Assembly: GCF_024763615.1 (NCBI RefSeq)
Contig: NC_077223.1
Location: 73,408,627-73,472,626 of the forward strand
DNA length: 64,000 nt
Direction of reading: 5' to 3'
Source: Phlebotomus papatasi
Taxonomy: Eukaryota > Arthropoda > Insecta > Diptera > Psychodidae
Below the pieces are notes generated by a model. It saw only the letters and a list, made by a program, of their open reading frames with translations. It did no database searches and had not been told where the DNA came from. Below are positions 49,301 through 61,090 of the stretch, in pieces; the stretch's first letter is position 1; every line of letters begins with the position of its first letter. Both the position numbers and the translations under genes were made by a program.

Positions 49301-52300
49301 GAAAATTTCATATTGATCGATTCATTAATAAAGTTGCAAAAAACTCACAAGAAAAAAGCTCGTTAATTTTGGACGCTTTGCTAGATGTTACCCCTTAATA
49401 ATAATGAAGCAAGACAAGGTAGATTTTGAGGGAGCAACATTTTTGGTCAGTAAATTAGCAAATTCGGAAATGAAAAATTCATATTGATCAGCAAATAATT
49501 TGAAACGGCCAGTAAAAAAATTGGTAAATGATAAAATCGATTTCGGTTAGTTAAAAACTGAAATGGTTCATATATAAATTCTTAATTTTCTCTTTGACCA
49601 TAATATTTTAGTGCCCAATTTGCTACAGTCTGTATATAATATTAATGGCTAATTCCAGGAGCAAGATATCTCATATTATATTTTCCATGTTTTTCACCGT
49701 TTTAAAAAACAATAAGTTTTTGAGTTCATTAGCTGATTTTGTTTGTTGTAAGATGAATTATCAAAAAATACAAATTTGATATTAAATATTAAGTTAATTT
49801 TGAGCAATTAACCAAAACACTAAACTGTTAATCTACTTAGTTCTGGAGACATTACGTGAAGTGCATACGAAGACAAAAAATTACACTAAAAATGATTACA
49901 TTTTTTAAAACTAATGTCACACTCCTGGCTAATCATATGTCTCACGTTTTCTGAAAAGAACCATAGTTCAAATTCATTAAAAGTCCAAAAGTACCGCACT
50001 TTCTTCGGTAGTAAATCGGTATAATATGCTGGACAGACATACAGCTTAAGCTGAGAGATGGCTTAACTCTTTCCGGATCACAGTATATGCTGCAAGCCAA
50101 TATCACCAGTTTTTAATCAAAAATATTAAAGCTCAGGAATTAATTGCAGTCCTACAAAAAATATTTTATATTTGGACATCCTTAGTTTGTAATCATCCAC
50201 AAGAATAGGATTTTTGTCAGTTCTGAATAATTAAAATTCGTTGTTTTTCACAGAACATTCATATGCTGCTTTGGGTACTCAGAGTCCTAAAAGAGACGAA
50301 AGAGTTAACGTTATTACAATTAAAACAATAATTAGACTATATTTCTATCAGTTTCCCACTAAGCCGTCTCTCGACTTAAGCCATAAGTCTGTCTAAGTAA
50401 CAAGAGAAAATTTAAAAGCCTCTGATGACGGAAGTAACATACTTATTCGACTTAACATAGGAGGAACATATAGGGCAAATTTGGATGATACGATTGAACG
50501 TAATCCAAGAGTTCAAATCATCCTCAGTCTCTTTGCCCTAAAAACCGAAAAGCAGACACAGAAGGATAGTTCACGGATCACTTAAACGTAAATTCAAGCA
50601 CACGGAAAAGCTTGGTCAACCTTTTTTCTAATTTAATTTCTGTAAGAAGCGCATATCCTTAAAAAGAATTAGGTAGCAACCTTCATAAATATTATTTTCT
50701 TGAAAGGTCTCATTTAATTTTCCGTCTGTTTATTCGATTGTCCAGGGATAACAGCGTTTCATTTCTTGATTAGTCACTTTTAACACTTCCGCCCTTCAGA
50801 AAATGTTTTTTTTACGACAGGCATTACTTGTTTCTTTTGGCTAATTCTACTACTAAGTAATCAATTTCAAGAAAATTTCACAATTTCGTGGTAAAGTATC
50901 GATTAGCATAATTTTTTTTTCTTTTTCGCCAGGTCTCTATGTAACATTCGGGATAATTGCTGGACTAGGATTGGGAATTGGATATGTTACAGCTGTTGTG
51001 TCCATTGCTTTCTGGTTTGATAAAAAGAGAACTTTTGCCACGGGAATTGGGGCTTCAGGGACGGGGCTGGGTACTTTTATTTATGCCCCCTTTACGCAAT
51101 GGCTCATTGAGATGTTCGGCTGGAGAGGAGCTACGTTGATTTTGGCGGGAACACTATTCAACATCTGCGTCTGTGGATGCCTGATGCGAGATCCTGATTG
51201 GCTGATTGAGGAGAATAGACTGGAGAGTTTGAGTGAAACAGCCTCCAATAATAACTCCAGCGTCGCTCTGGATGAGATTAAGAAGCTCCTGGAGACAGGA
51301 ACTCCCAAGGAAGATGTCCTAGACACTCTTATGACAAACTACAATACAGAAGCTAATCAACAGATCCCTCTAGCAGAGGACATAGCCATTGCTAAGAAAT
51401 ATCTCAGTGAAATTGTCCTGCCCACTTATTTAGAATCCAAGGATTCTGACGTTGAGGGAAGTATCAAATTCGGAAGTCGTCGGTCTCTGAGGAAGACCGA
51501 ACGAGATCCTTCAATTGCCAGTGATCTACTGACAGTGAAGGCAGAGAAGAAGGACAATCATATTGCCAGCATGGAAACACTCAATGAATCTGAAAAAATT
51601 TCATCTACAGAGGAACTTGCTCACAGTTATTCCCAGGACGATCTCAATTCAATGAAGATTCCCTGGGCTATTCAGAAGATGAATTCCAGTCGATTGTCAT
51701 TGGATGAATCTCTCATGACGACGCATCCTGTCTCCGAAATCGGAAGTATTCGCAGAAGCTTTCGTGGGAATTCCCTGGATGCTGTCTTCGAGATGGAGCC
51801 AAATTCTGCAATTCCCTCGAAACCTGAAGTATCAACAGTCAGTGCAGAGATTCCTCTTATGGTGCCCAGCGTAACTGTGACCAAGCCAAGAGGGATTCGA
51901 AGTCATAGTGTGAAGAAGAGACATGCAAATGTTGACATCCGGGGATTCCCTTCTATGAGAACTTCGAATTTCTACTGGAACATGAGAGTTCATCGGAATT
52001 CCATCCACTATAGAGGAGCCCTTCTAAACACACACAGATACCGACTCAGAGCCTCTTCTTGTCCCAACATCTACAGGAATTCAATGACAACGTTGGCTAA
52101 GGAGGAGGATGAGGTAACACCTTACCAAATTTCAAAGAAACTCCTTACTAAGCTATTCTATCTTTACAGACTTGGTACGATAGTTTCATTGATATTATGA
52201 AGGCAATCTTCGACTTCTCACTCTTCAAGGATCCCAAATTCTTCATCTTTAATCTTTCCACATTCTTTCTATTCATCTGGTGAGTCTCTCTAACGAAGTC

Positions 52301-55300
52301 TCTTCCACCAAAATCATTTAACCTTTTCCCTCCAGGTTTATCATCCCTTACTTTTACATAACGGAGCACCTGAAGAAATACAACTTCCCAGAAGAGGATG
52401 CTGCCAATTTAATAGCCGTTATTGGAATTTTCAACACAATCGGAATGGTTTTTTTGGGATGGGTGGGAGACCAACCATGGCTCAATGTTAATAAAACATA
52501 TGCCTTCTGTTTAGTGGGTGAGTATATCTCAAATATTCCAACTGTCCAAGCAAATTCTAAAGAATTTCTTTGAATATATCTAGCATGTGGATCATCTGTT
52601 TGTCTTATGCCTGTCGTTGAGGATAATTACGTGGCCCTAATGGCTCTAGCGGTGCTCTTTGGCATCACTTTCGCCAGTTGTTTCTCCTTCACGCCCATCA
52701 TTCTGGTGCGTTTAGTGGATTTGGATGAGTTCACATGTGCCTATGGACTTGTTTTGCTAGTGCAGGGCGTTGGGAGCTTAGTAGGACCTCCTCTGGCTGG
52801 TGCCATTTACGACTGGACACTGAGGTAATTTGATATAAGAGGATAATCGAAAAAATACGGCATACTGTGTTCATCTGTTCATTTGCCCTTGACTAGCAGT
52901 ATAACCCAAACGGTTAGAGATAGCGACTTTAGACTTACAAGGAACCCACTCATAAGATGATTCAAGGATGAACCAAAATGATGACTCAAAATTTGGACTT
53001 AACTCTTTCCGAACCGCAGCATATGCTGCAAGCCAATTTCACAATTTTTTAATCAAAAATATCTAATCTCAGGAATTGATTGAGGTCTTACAAAAAATAT
53101 CTTACATCAGGACATCCTTATAGTTTGTAATCATCCAAAAGAATCGGATTTTTATCAGTTCTGAATAATTAAAAAACACTGTTTTTCATAGAATATTCAT
53201 ATGCTTCTTTGGGTACTCAGAGTCCCAAAAGAGACGAAAGAGTTAACTCTTTCCGGACCGCAGCATATGCTGCAAGCCAATATCACCATTTTTAATCAAA
53301 AATACCTAATCTCAGGAATTGATTGAAGTCTTACAAAAAATATCTTACATTAGGACATCCCTATAGTTTGTAATCATCCAAAAGAATCGGATTTTTATCA
53401 GTTCTGAATAATTAAAAAACACTGTTTTTCATAGAATATTCATATGCTTCTTTGGGTACTCAGAGTCCCAAAAGAGACGAAAGAGTCAATATTTTAGGAC
53501 TCAAAAATTTGGTGCTCCGCGACTTTGAGATTAAAATAATTGGTGTTCCTGAACAGAGCCAATAGTTCTATAGGAAAAAAATCTAAGATCGGTTTTGGAA
53601 TCCCTAAACTTGACCCATATGACCCCCTGTTTGAATTCTTCGGTATGGCAGATTTCATTTTATAGAGTAAAAATTAAATATATAAATATTTGGTCGTCAA
53701 GTATTTGGTAATCAATCAATAAATGAAACTGTTGAGTCCCAAAATTTTTACTCAAAATTTTAATTTGATTCCCAAAATTTTTACTCAAAATTTTGGGAAT
53801 TAAAAGTTTCACAACTTAAGTTTTAATTCAAAATTTCGATTCGAGTCAACATTTCAAATTAAAACTTTGGAACTCATAATTTTGAATTCAAATTTTGACT
53901 CAAAATTTGAGACTCGAAAATTTTATATTTTAATATTTGTTTATCAAAATTTTTGGCTCAAAAATTTGTTAACAAAATTTGGACTCAAGGTTTCGAGACC
54001 CAAATATTTGGTCATCGAAATTTTGACTCAAACATTGGGACTCAAAAATTTGGTAGTCAAATATTCAGTAAAAATTGAATATAAATATTTGGTCGCCAAG
54101 TATTTGGTAATCAATCAATAAATAAAACTGTTGAGTCTCAAAATTTTGACTCAAAATTAAAATTTTGAGTAAAAATTTTGGGAATTAAAAATTTTACAAT
54201 TTAAGTTTTAATTCAAAACTTCGATTCGAGTCAACATTTCAAATCAAAACTATTGAATTCATAATTTTGAATTCAAATTTTAACTCGAAATTTTGAGACT
54301 CGCAAATTTTATGGTTAAATATTTGTTTATCAAAATTTTGGCTCAAAAATTTGGTAACAAAATTTGGACTCAAGGTTTTGGGACTCAAATATTTGGTCAT
54401 CGAAATTTTGACTAAAACATTGGGACCCAAAAATTTGGTAGTCAAATATTTAGTAATAAAAAGTTTAGTTAAAATTTGTGGGACTCAAATACTTGATGAT
54501 CAAAAATTTGACCCTCAAATATTTGGTTTTTAAAATTTTAACACAATAATTTTATAATAAAATATTTGGGGATCAAAAATTTTGAGACTCAAAAATGTTT
54601 ATGGTTTTGAGAAGAACTTAATCCTCTGACGAACACCGAAAGAAAGTGAAGATAATACGAAAATTTTAAATTCAAAAATTTGATGGTCAAATATTTGATA
54701 ACACTGTGCAACAGTGATTTTGTCTCTGGGTTCTCATGCTATTTTTTCTATTGCTAGAGTCAAATGATTTACAAAAATACTTATCATTTTGATTTCATTT
54801 CGTTTTTGCGCCTGGAATCTAGTCAAAATCATTTTTGCCGTTTTTTGATACTTGGATGCCTATATCTCCGATTCTGCTGAACCGATTTATTCCTTAATAT
54901 GGGAACATTTGTTCTCCTTTACATGCCCGATAATCCTTTGGACAGATGGAGTTCGTGAAACTGACACCAGGGGCGCTGTAGTCTCATATACATCCCCATT
55001 TAGTACTTAAAATTTGTACAGGGACATGAACTTATAAAATAAAATAAATAAATAAATAAAAATATTTGTCAGAGAACATGGAAAAATCCGAAAAATCGAA
55101 CTTTTTACCAACTTTAATCAAAAATATCTCGAAAACTAGCACTGCCCCTAACAATCTGTTTTGTGGGTTTGATAGAGAATTTTATACCTCGAAATTGAGG
55201 TTCACACGAAAATCGAGCACTTAGCCAACTAAAGAAAACTTTCACAATTTCGTGTGTTAATATTTTAACTCAAAGTTTTAGGACTCTACATGGTGATCAA

Positions 55301-57795
55301 TTATTTAGCGATCTAAATTTTGACAAAAAATTTTTGGGCTCAAAATATTTGGGATTCAAATATTTGGTAATCGAAAGTTTGACTAAAAATTTTGGAATAC
55401 AAATATTTGATCATGAAAAATTTGGTTTTGGAAATATTGACTTAAATTTCGTGTATAAATAATTTAGTAGTCTAATATTTGATAAAAAATTTGAGGTTAA
55501 AAAATTTTAATTTAAAAAATTTGATGGTCAAATATTTGGTAAAGAAAATTTTGCCTCAAAATTTTGGAACCCAAAATATTTAGTCATCAAAATTTTGACT
55601 CAAAATGTTTGGACTTTGATTTTTTGTCATCAAAAAATTTGGGAGAGAAATATTTGGTCATCAAAAATTTGATACTTAAATATTAGCTAATCAACATGCA
55701 CAGATTTGTGGCGAAATTACACAGTTTTTGGGATTAAGTTTTCAAATATTTGAACTAATGATCACACTGTAAAACTTTAGGAGATCTTCATAACCTAAGT
55801 CAAATGCAGGGCCCTATCCTTTATATACTTTTTCTATGAATTATTTAAGAGTACATTTTTCTAATTTATATAGTTTATAGGTTTGAATGGTTTCTAAAAG
55901 AATATAATACGATATTAAAATTTTATAATTCATATATCAAACAATTTAGGTGTCTGTTAAATAAAGAAAATTGCTTATAAACGAACATAATTGAAATTTG
56001 TCGTATTCAAAGTCGAAAAGAACTTTGAGGTTATGTTTAGCATATCCTTACATCTCGACATTCCTTTTTTCCTAAAAATAATTAGATTTTCTATTCAAAT
56101 TCTGCTTTTTTGGGGAATTATATCAATGGTACGCTTATGAAAGTTTGCTTATTTAATTGTTTAATTTTCTTTAGGGTAAGTGTGCCAAATTTCGGCCAGC
56201 TTCTAATTTCGGCCACTTTGAGTATAATTTCGGCCATGCAAATAAATTAATTAAAATTATGTATGTAATCTTCGAATAGTCAATGAATTCATTTTGCTTT
56301 CAAATATTTATTCATTTTAGGATGTATTAACACAAAGACAGTTAAATTATAGGTATAATTTGAATTTAAATTGTGTTGTAAAAACTCAGTGTGGAAAGAG
56401 TCTTACAAAAAATGTGACAGATCGATTGTGTCTCTAGCAGTCTTGTGATTTGTGGTGAAGTGCAGAAGGTTTTCCTTCGGTGTTTTTCATGAAAATTGAT
56501 TAGTTTTCATTAAAGATTGTTTCTGTTTATGTTAATAGTGAATCAATCTTTAAATTTCGGGTGAAATTTCCCAGCTAGATCCTGTATTTCGCGTAAAAAA
56601 GTATATACTTTGTGAGCGTCTCTACAGTGAGGTAGTGTTGCCTATTTCGGCCACATCTTTTGCTTTCCTAAATTTCTTATTCATTTTATGTTTCCTTTTT
56701 CAATTTCTGAATTCTACAATGACCAGAAAAAAACCATCGCTTCTATGAAAAAGATGATGTGGAAAAGGCCTTGGAAGAGTTCAGGAAGTGCAAATTGCTA
56801 CGGGAATCTGCGCGTAAATTTGAGATGCTACTCTTCAGGTCTTCAGGACAAATTACACGGAAGATCTCAAGGCTTGTGAGTCATACAAACGTATTAAATT
56901 AAATATTAAACTCGTTCCGTTTGACGTTTTGAAGTTTTCTATCCGTTGCGTCACAAAATGTGGTCAGAAAAAAGGTGGCCGAAATTTCACACAATTTAAA
57001 GAAAAGTCTTTAAAGACTAGTCTTGAAGGTTCCACACAACCCTCCCGAAAAGGAAGTAACAAAAAATATCAATATGAATTAAAAATATTGCATTTCAAAC
57101 TTAGGACTTCGGTGCTTACATGCAACTATGCCGAAATTTGGCACACTTACCCTATTTGAAAAAGATAAAACTTTTTTTGAGGACTTTCCGTGAGATTTTT
57201 ACTAAGGGAAAGTGCTCTCCCTTCGAACGTTCATGCCTTCGAATAATGTGAATTTTGCTTTAGTTCTCCTAAGAGACTTACACATTTCTATTAAATATTA
57301 GTTGGCTTATCGTCAATTGTTGATAATTCCGTGATAATTTAGAGTAAATCTCTTACGAAAAGCAAGAAAAAATCACATTATTCGAAGGCATGAACGTTCG
57401 AAGGGAGAGCACTTTCCCCTACTTTTAAAAATGCTCCAACGTAACAATTGCAAATGTTATTATAAGAAAATCTTCAGAAGTGTTTGTGCTTTTTATGTAA
57501 ACATATATACAATGTTTAGCAAATAATTGTTTGCTAAACAAGTTTATACACTTGTAAATTATAGTCTGTTTAATATCTGATTATATATTTTGAGAAAAAT
57601 TTGTGGAAACTCCATTTTTAAAATCAAAAAAGTTGTCAAAATATTATTCAATTCATAAATTCGTCTAAAATTTTCAGGTGGGACGACTCTTTCTATGCTG
57701 CAGGATTCTTTATAGCTGTATCTGGAGCTTTGGCCTACGTGACAGGAATTCTCGTGGATCGAGAAGATGACGAGGAGAACTACAGCAATCAGTGA
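46309..57795 (+). CDS. Monocarboxylate transporter-like protein (SLC16 family)
   Basis: Six coding exons, 46309-46855, 50933-52113, 52170-52279, 52336-52517, 52584-52824 and 57678-57795, have consistent phases (1, 0, 2, 1, 2) and GT-AG sites and encode 792 residues. It belongs to the major facilitator family of the plasma membrane, SLC16 type, which moves lactate, pyruvate or related compounds with protons; the exact substrate is unknown. Seen: the first SLC16 signature PDGGFGW at residues 85-91 opening helix 1; the second signature FWFDKKRTFATGIGASG at about 209-225; six helices before about residue 268; a long Ser/Glu-rich cytoplasmic loop of about 300 residues (270-590), as in the large insect members; and six more helices in exons 3-6. 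The acidic tail is EDDEENYSNQ. I start at the ATG at 46309; the frame stays open upstream to a GTG at 46285, but I see no in-frame ATG there. Introns 1 (4.1 kb) and 5 (4.9 kb) hold many transposons. Confidence 0.92.
47583..48109. mobile_element. Palindrome with about 255-base arms in transporter intron 1
   Basis: The arms 47583-47841 and 47850-48109 are nearly complementary and consist largely of variants of GTTCGTAAAATTTTG and ACGAACAAAT. The loop is ACAGACAAA-like, about 9 bases. The left tip CACTGAGAAAAA matches the MITE 32014-32272. Frames that read through it on both strands encode the same peptide because of the symmetry and are not genes. It is transcribed within the transporter pre-mRNA if the gene model is right. 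Confidence 0.85.
48251..48648. mobile_element. 398-bp MITE, GTTATCACACTTGCACATTA ends
   Basis: Inverted ends of about 50 bases (GTTATCACACTTGCACATTA and on through TTCACATTAATTGTCGC) in intron 1. The interior is AT-rich with no coding frame. Confidence 0.8.
48699..49394. mobile_element. TTAA-flanked MITE (GGGGTAACATCTA ends) with a nested insert
   Basis: GGGGTAACATCTACC and the inverse TAGATGTTACCCC lie between TTAA sites (48695-48698, 49395-49398). The MITE 48939-49238 sits inside. Located in transporter intron 1. Confidence 0.8.
48939..49238. mobile_element. 300-bp nested MITE (TCACTGGTAAAAATGAAAGG)
   Basis: TCACTGGTAAAAATGAAAGG and the inverse TTTTATTTTTACCAGTGA; TGC lies directly outside both ends, a possible 3-bp duplication. 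The interior holds several AAAGGGTCA/TGACCCTTT copies. Confidence 0.7.
50067..50304. mobile_element. TTAA-flanked 238-bp MITE (CTCTTTCCGG), copy 1
   Basis: Starts CTCTTTCCGGATCACAGTAT and ends GAGACGAAAGAG, between two TTAA sites. The terminal inverted repeat is only about 7 bases (CTCTTTC/GAAAGAG). Copies 2 and 3 are in intron 5 at 53003 and 53247. Confidence 0.75.
53003..53485. mobile_element. Two tandem copies of the TTAA/CTCTTTCCGG MITE
   Basis: Copies 53003-53242 and 53247-53485 are in the same orientation and share one TTAA between them. The last flank has changed to TCAA. Both carry GCAGCATATGCTGC near the left end. They are far more alike than either is to copy 1, so the pair is probably a local duplication. 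Confidence 0.75.
53660..55690. repeat. AT-rich degenerate array with a 395-bp direct duplication
   Basis: Words like ATTTGGTCATCAAAATTTTG and GACTCAAAATTTTGGGACTC recur through about 2 kb of intron 5. Within it, 53660-54065 is repeated at 54066-54460 with few changes. 54700-55250 is an unrelated interruption with one unit of the ATATCTCCG family and an AAAT microsatellite near 55040-55062. Frames in the array are chance. Confidence 0.7.
56174..57152 (+). mobile_element. Deleted pogo/Tigger-like transposon in intron 5
   Basis: GGGTAAGTGTGCCAAATTTC and its inverse GAAATTTGGCACACTTACCC are flanked by TA. Around 56725-56880 frames in pieces read DDVEKALEEFRKCKLLRESA, then SGLQDKLHGR, which together resemble the Psq-type helix-turn-helix at the start of pogo/Tigger transposases. 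The catalytic part is absent and the frame is broken. Confidence 0.75.
57205..57419. mobile_element. 215-bp MITE, GGGAAAGTGCTCTCCCTTCG ends, copy 2
   Basis: Sister of 44727-44941 with the same long inverted ends and TA flanks, only 50 bp beyond the pogo-like element. Confidence 0.8.
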
Positions 57796-58727
57796 TCCCA
57801 GTCACAAATTACAATTTATCACACACGAATTTCACAATCAAACACATATTAAAAGGTCATCTACTTTTCCACTGCCGGTTCTCACGAGAGAAAAGTCAAG
57901 AGTTATTTTCCGAGGAGCACAAAATCACCTTTTGCCACTTACAATTTTTTCTATATAGCTGGGAAACATTTAGGACACAAAACAACAAATTTGTAGTAAA
58001 AACGAAAATTTAGTGATTTTTGGGGAATTCGTACAAAAACGTGATAAACTTTTTTCTACGAGAGACTGAACTATCATTGAAAGTGGTTATGTTATTTAGC
58101 TTATGAAAGAAAAAAGTCTTTTAAAAAAAAACTTTTAGAAATCAATCAATTAAAAAAAAAACAAAGTTTAAAGTGAACAAAGTACATCGATTGCTAGAGT
58201 ATTAGACAAAAATTAGTGTTGAAGAAATGTATTTAATCTTGAGAGTCTATTAAAAAAGTATTTTTTCTCTAAAATTTTTGTTTTCTTTTCCTTGGTGACA
58301 GAAATTATAGGTCTTATAGATATTAAGTGCAAGGTAATAACCTTTAAAAACCACATTTGAAAACAAAGAAGAAAGAAATGCCTTCTAGAAGAATTGAAAG
58401 ATATTTAGAATTTTTTATCACCAACATTTTAAATTTTATAAAATTCAAACTTTAAAAATTTCACGTTTAATTCTATAATATGACCAAACCGTTATCTAAA
58501 TGACCAGTGATAAGCCCAGATAAGCTTATGGTAGCTGAGATTCTTTACAGGTGACCTCGAAGTGCGTGCAACTCGGGGTGCTTGCAACTCGGAATGCGTG
58601 AAAATTCGATTGTGAGTTGAATTTTGGGGGTAAAGAATCGCGTCGAGTAAACTGTTCTCGGCGGCTGAAACGGATAAAATTGGCTCGACGCGATTCTTTA
58701 CCCCCAAAATTCAACTTTTGAACATCC
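57796..58727. other. Transporter 3' UTR and spacer
   Basis: The transporter message probably ends within 57796-58300; no AATAAA stands out. An imperfect palindrome, AATCGCGTCGAGTAAACTGT with GGCTCGACGCGATTCTTTAC, lies at about 58611-58715. Confidence 0.4.
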
Positions 58728-58953
58728 CTGATGCCGAAAATCATAAGCCGGCAATTTCGGGTCCGAACGGCCGTCCGTAGTACGCAATATCTCTGGTTTG
58801 GAAAGAGATATATTCATAATTTTTTTTTAAATATATCTACGCGCGCGTACGACGATTTCTGAACCATTAGTTTTCTGCAAAACCGGTTCTAAACCGGTTA
58901 AAAATCACGTTTTGTAGTTTATCTCCAAATCTAAGCATGGGATTTTGAAAATA

Positions 58954-59282
58954 CAGTAGAGTCTTCTAAATTCGAACGCTCGGGGGGTATTTTTGACATT
59001 TCTCACCTCCCAAATTCGAACGATTTTTTCAAAACTAACGAAATTTGTGTGAGATTAAATTGTACTTTCAATCAAATTCCCGCACTTTCTCACAAGTCTT
59101 AGTGGTAACATACTTCCTTTTCATTTTACACGACCATAATGTATGTAAACATTCAGGAAGAAGCACATAAATATGATTTTCATTCACCAAGAATACGAAC
59201 TTTCTAACATAACCTCACAATTGACATTTTGAATCCAAACGGCGTTCGAATTTGAGAGATTCAGATTTGAGAGACTCTACTG
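58954..59282. mobile_element. 329-bp pogo-type MITE (CAGTAGAGTCTT ends)
   Basis: CAGTAGAGTCTTCTAAATTC and the inverse TTTGAGAGACTCTACTG, next to TA on both sides. The neighbouring repeat is continuous at 22270 without it. Confidence 0.75.
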
Positions 59283-59462
59283 TATTATGTTTATGTTGTA
59301 GCTCAGAAAATTTAGACCAATTTGATAAAAAATTAAGACATTCGTCGAACAGTTCTCGAGATATTTCACTTTTTTAAAGATTCCAATTTTAAGAAAATTT
59401 GCTAATAGCGTCAGGCGGGAAAAAATGCGGGAGAAGTAGCGCCGGACAAGCTTTTCCATATA

Positions 59463-59785
59463 CAGTTCGTAATCCGAATGATTGGGAGACAGTATGACAG
59501 ATGTCCGTTTCGTAATCCGGATGAAGTTTTTGAATTTGTTCAACGTCTCGAAAATATAATACAAGGTTTTTTTTGTAGAATTAGATTAAAAGTTAAAAAA
59601 AAAAAGTTTAAAAAGACACAACTAGAGAATTCTATGCTTATACTTCACTTATTAAACAAAAACATCACAGGATAATTTATTTTCATTGCAGAATACTCGT
59701 GCATACATAACCTCAAAATGATTTTAAATGTAACCTTAGATAAGTCGTTCGGATTACGGCGATCCGGATTAAAGAGCAGGCAGTG
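59463..59785. mobile_element. Pogo-type MITE, copy 1 of a direct pair
   Basis: Starts CAGTTCGTAATCCGAATGAT and ends GGATTAAAGAGCAGGCAGTG, TA on both sides. Very similar in order and content to 59918-60244. Confidence 0.7.
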
Positions 59786-59917
59786 TAATATAGCATTCTC
59801 TCTCTTTCTACATAGTGAGTCTATATTAGAAGATTTGTAAGGTGACATATACCATTCGCGACCCTGTAGCCGATCGGCCGCAAAGTTTCACAGTAACGAA
59901 AAAATCCATGGAATTTA

Positions 59918-60244
59918 CAGTGCCCGCTTTTTAATCTGGATGATTGGGGGACAATATGACAGATGTCCGCTTTGTTATCCGGATGGATTTTTTGAATTTG
60001 TTCGACGTCTCGAAAATAGAAGGTCTTTTTTTTTGTAGAATTAGAATAAAAGTTTTAAAGAAGCTTAAAAAGACATAATTAGAGAATTCTATGCTATTAT
60101 ACTTCATTTATTAAACAAAAACATCAAAACATAATTCATTTTCATTGCTGAACATACATGCATACATGACCACAAAATTATTTTAAATGTAACCGTCGAT
60201 AACTCGTCCGGATTACGCCGATCCGGATTAGAGAGCGGGCACTG
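59918..60244. mobile_element. Pogo-type MITE, copy 2 of a direct pair
   Basis: CAGTGCCCGCTTTTTAATCT at the left, AGAGAGCGGGCACTG at the right, TA flanked. Shares GACAGATGTCCG and GACGTCTCGAAAATA with copy 1 in the same order. Confidence 0.75.
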
Positions 60245-60649
60245 TATCTCCTATTTTTCCGCGTGAGCTTCCAGGGAAATAAACGCTAAAATTTCGCTTG
60301 GATTTCTGCGGAGTTATCAGCTTTTTTTAAGCATGGATTTCGCAGAGGATTTTTCAGAATTTTTAAAGGCCTGACTGTAGATTATACGCTAATAATCTAT
60401 AGGACAAACCGTGGAAATATTCGTCAGAGAAAAGTCCATGAAAACTCGCGGTCATTTCTTATTATGCGGTCTTACATAGAGTTCCGCAAACGCCCATGGA
60501 ACGCTAGGAAGAAAATTAGCGTCAAATTTTATCACGGAAGCTTACGCGGATTTTGAGCGGTAAAATCCAGAGAACTCCACGCGGATTTTTAGCGGTAAAA
60601 TCCGCGGACATGGAAGAAAAGACTGCTGGAAATCCAATAGAATCGCCTC

Positions 60650-61090
60650 GGCCGTTGGCTATAGGGGATCCGCGATTCTTTTCACGGATTTTCATGCGGA
60701 GCGCGAATTTTTCGCGGATTTTTGCTGGGCGGGAATTTTTTCGCGGATTTTCGCGGGACGCGATTTTTTCACGGATTTTCGCGGGGCGCGTATTTTCTCG
60801 CGGATTTTCGCGGAGCGCGAATTTCTCACGGATTTTCGCGGGTCGCGAATTTTTTCACGGATTTTCATGGGGCGTATATTTTTTCGCGGATTTTCGAGGG
60901 GCGCGAATTTTACGCGGATTTTTGCTGGGCGCGAATTTTTTCACGAATTTTCGCGGGATGCGAAGTTTTTCCCAGATTTTCGCGGGGCGCATATTTTCTC
61001 GCGAATTTCCGCAGAGCGCGAATTTTTTCGTGGGTTTTCGCGGGTCACGTATTTTTCGCGGATTTTCCCTGGGCGCGTATTTTTCGTGGG
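60650..61090 (+). repeat. CG-rich 28-29 bp minisatellite, about 14 units
   Basis: The unit is close to GCGCGAATTTTTTCGCGGAT plus TTTCGCGGG. Units vary at several positions and by one base in length. Three frames stay open across it because the unit lacks stop codons, yielding Phe/Arg/Gly-rich peptides that I do not consider real. Two to three units exist in the sister repeat at 22395-22480. Confidence 0.8.

Noticed and set aside
53867..54533. Frames of 60-84 codons in the ATTTGGT/GACTCAAAATTTTG array
   Set aside because: Low-complexity repeat translated; the peptides mirror the word structure.
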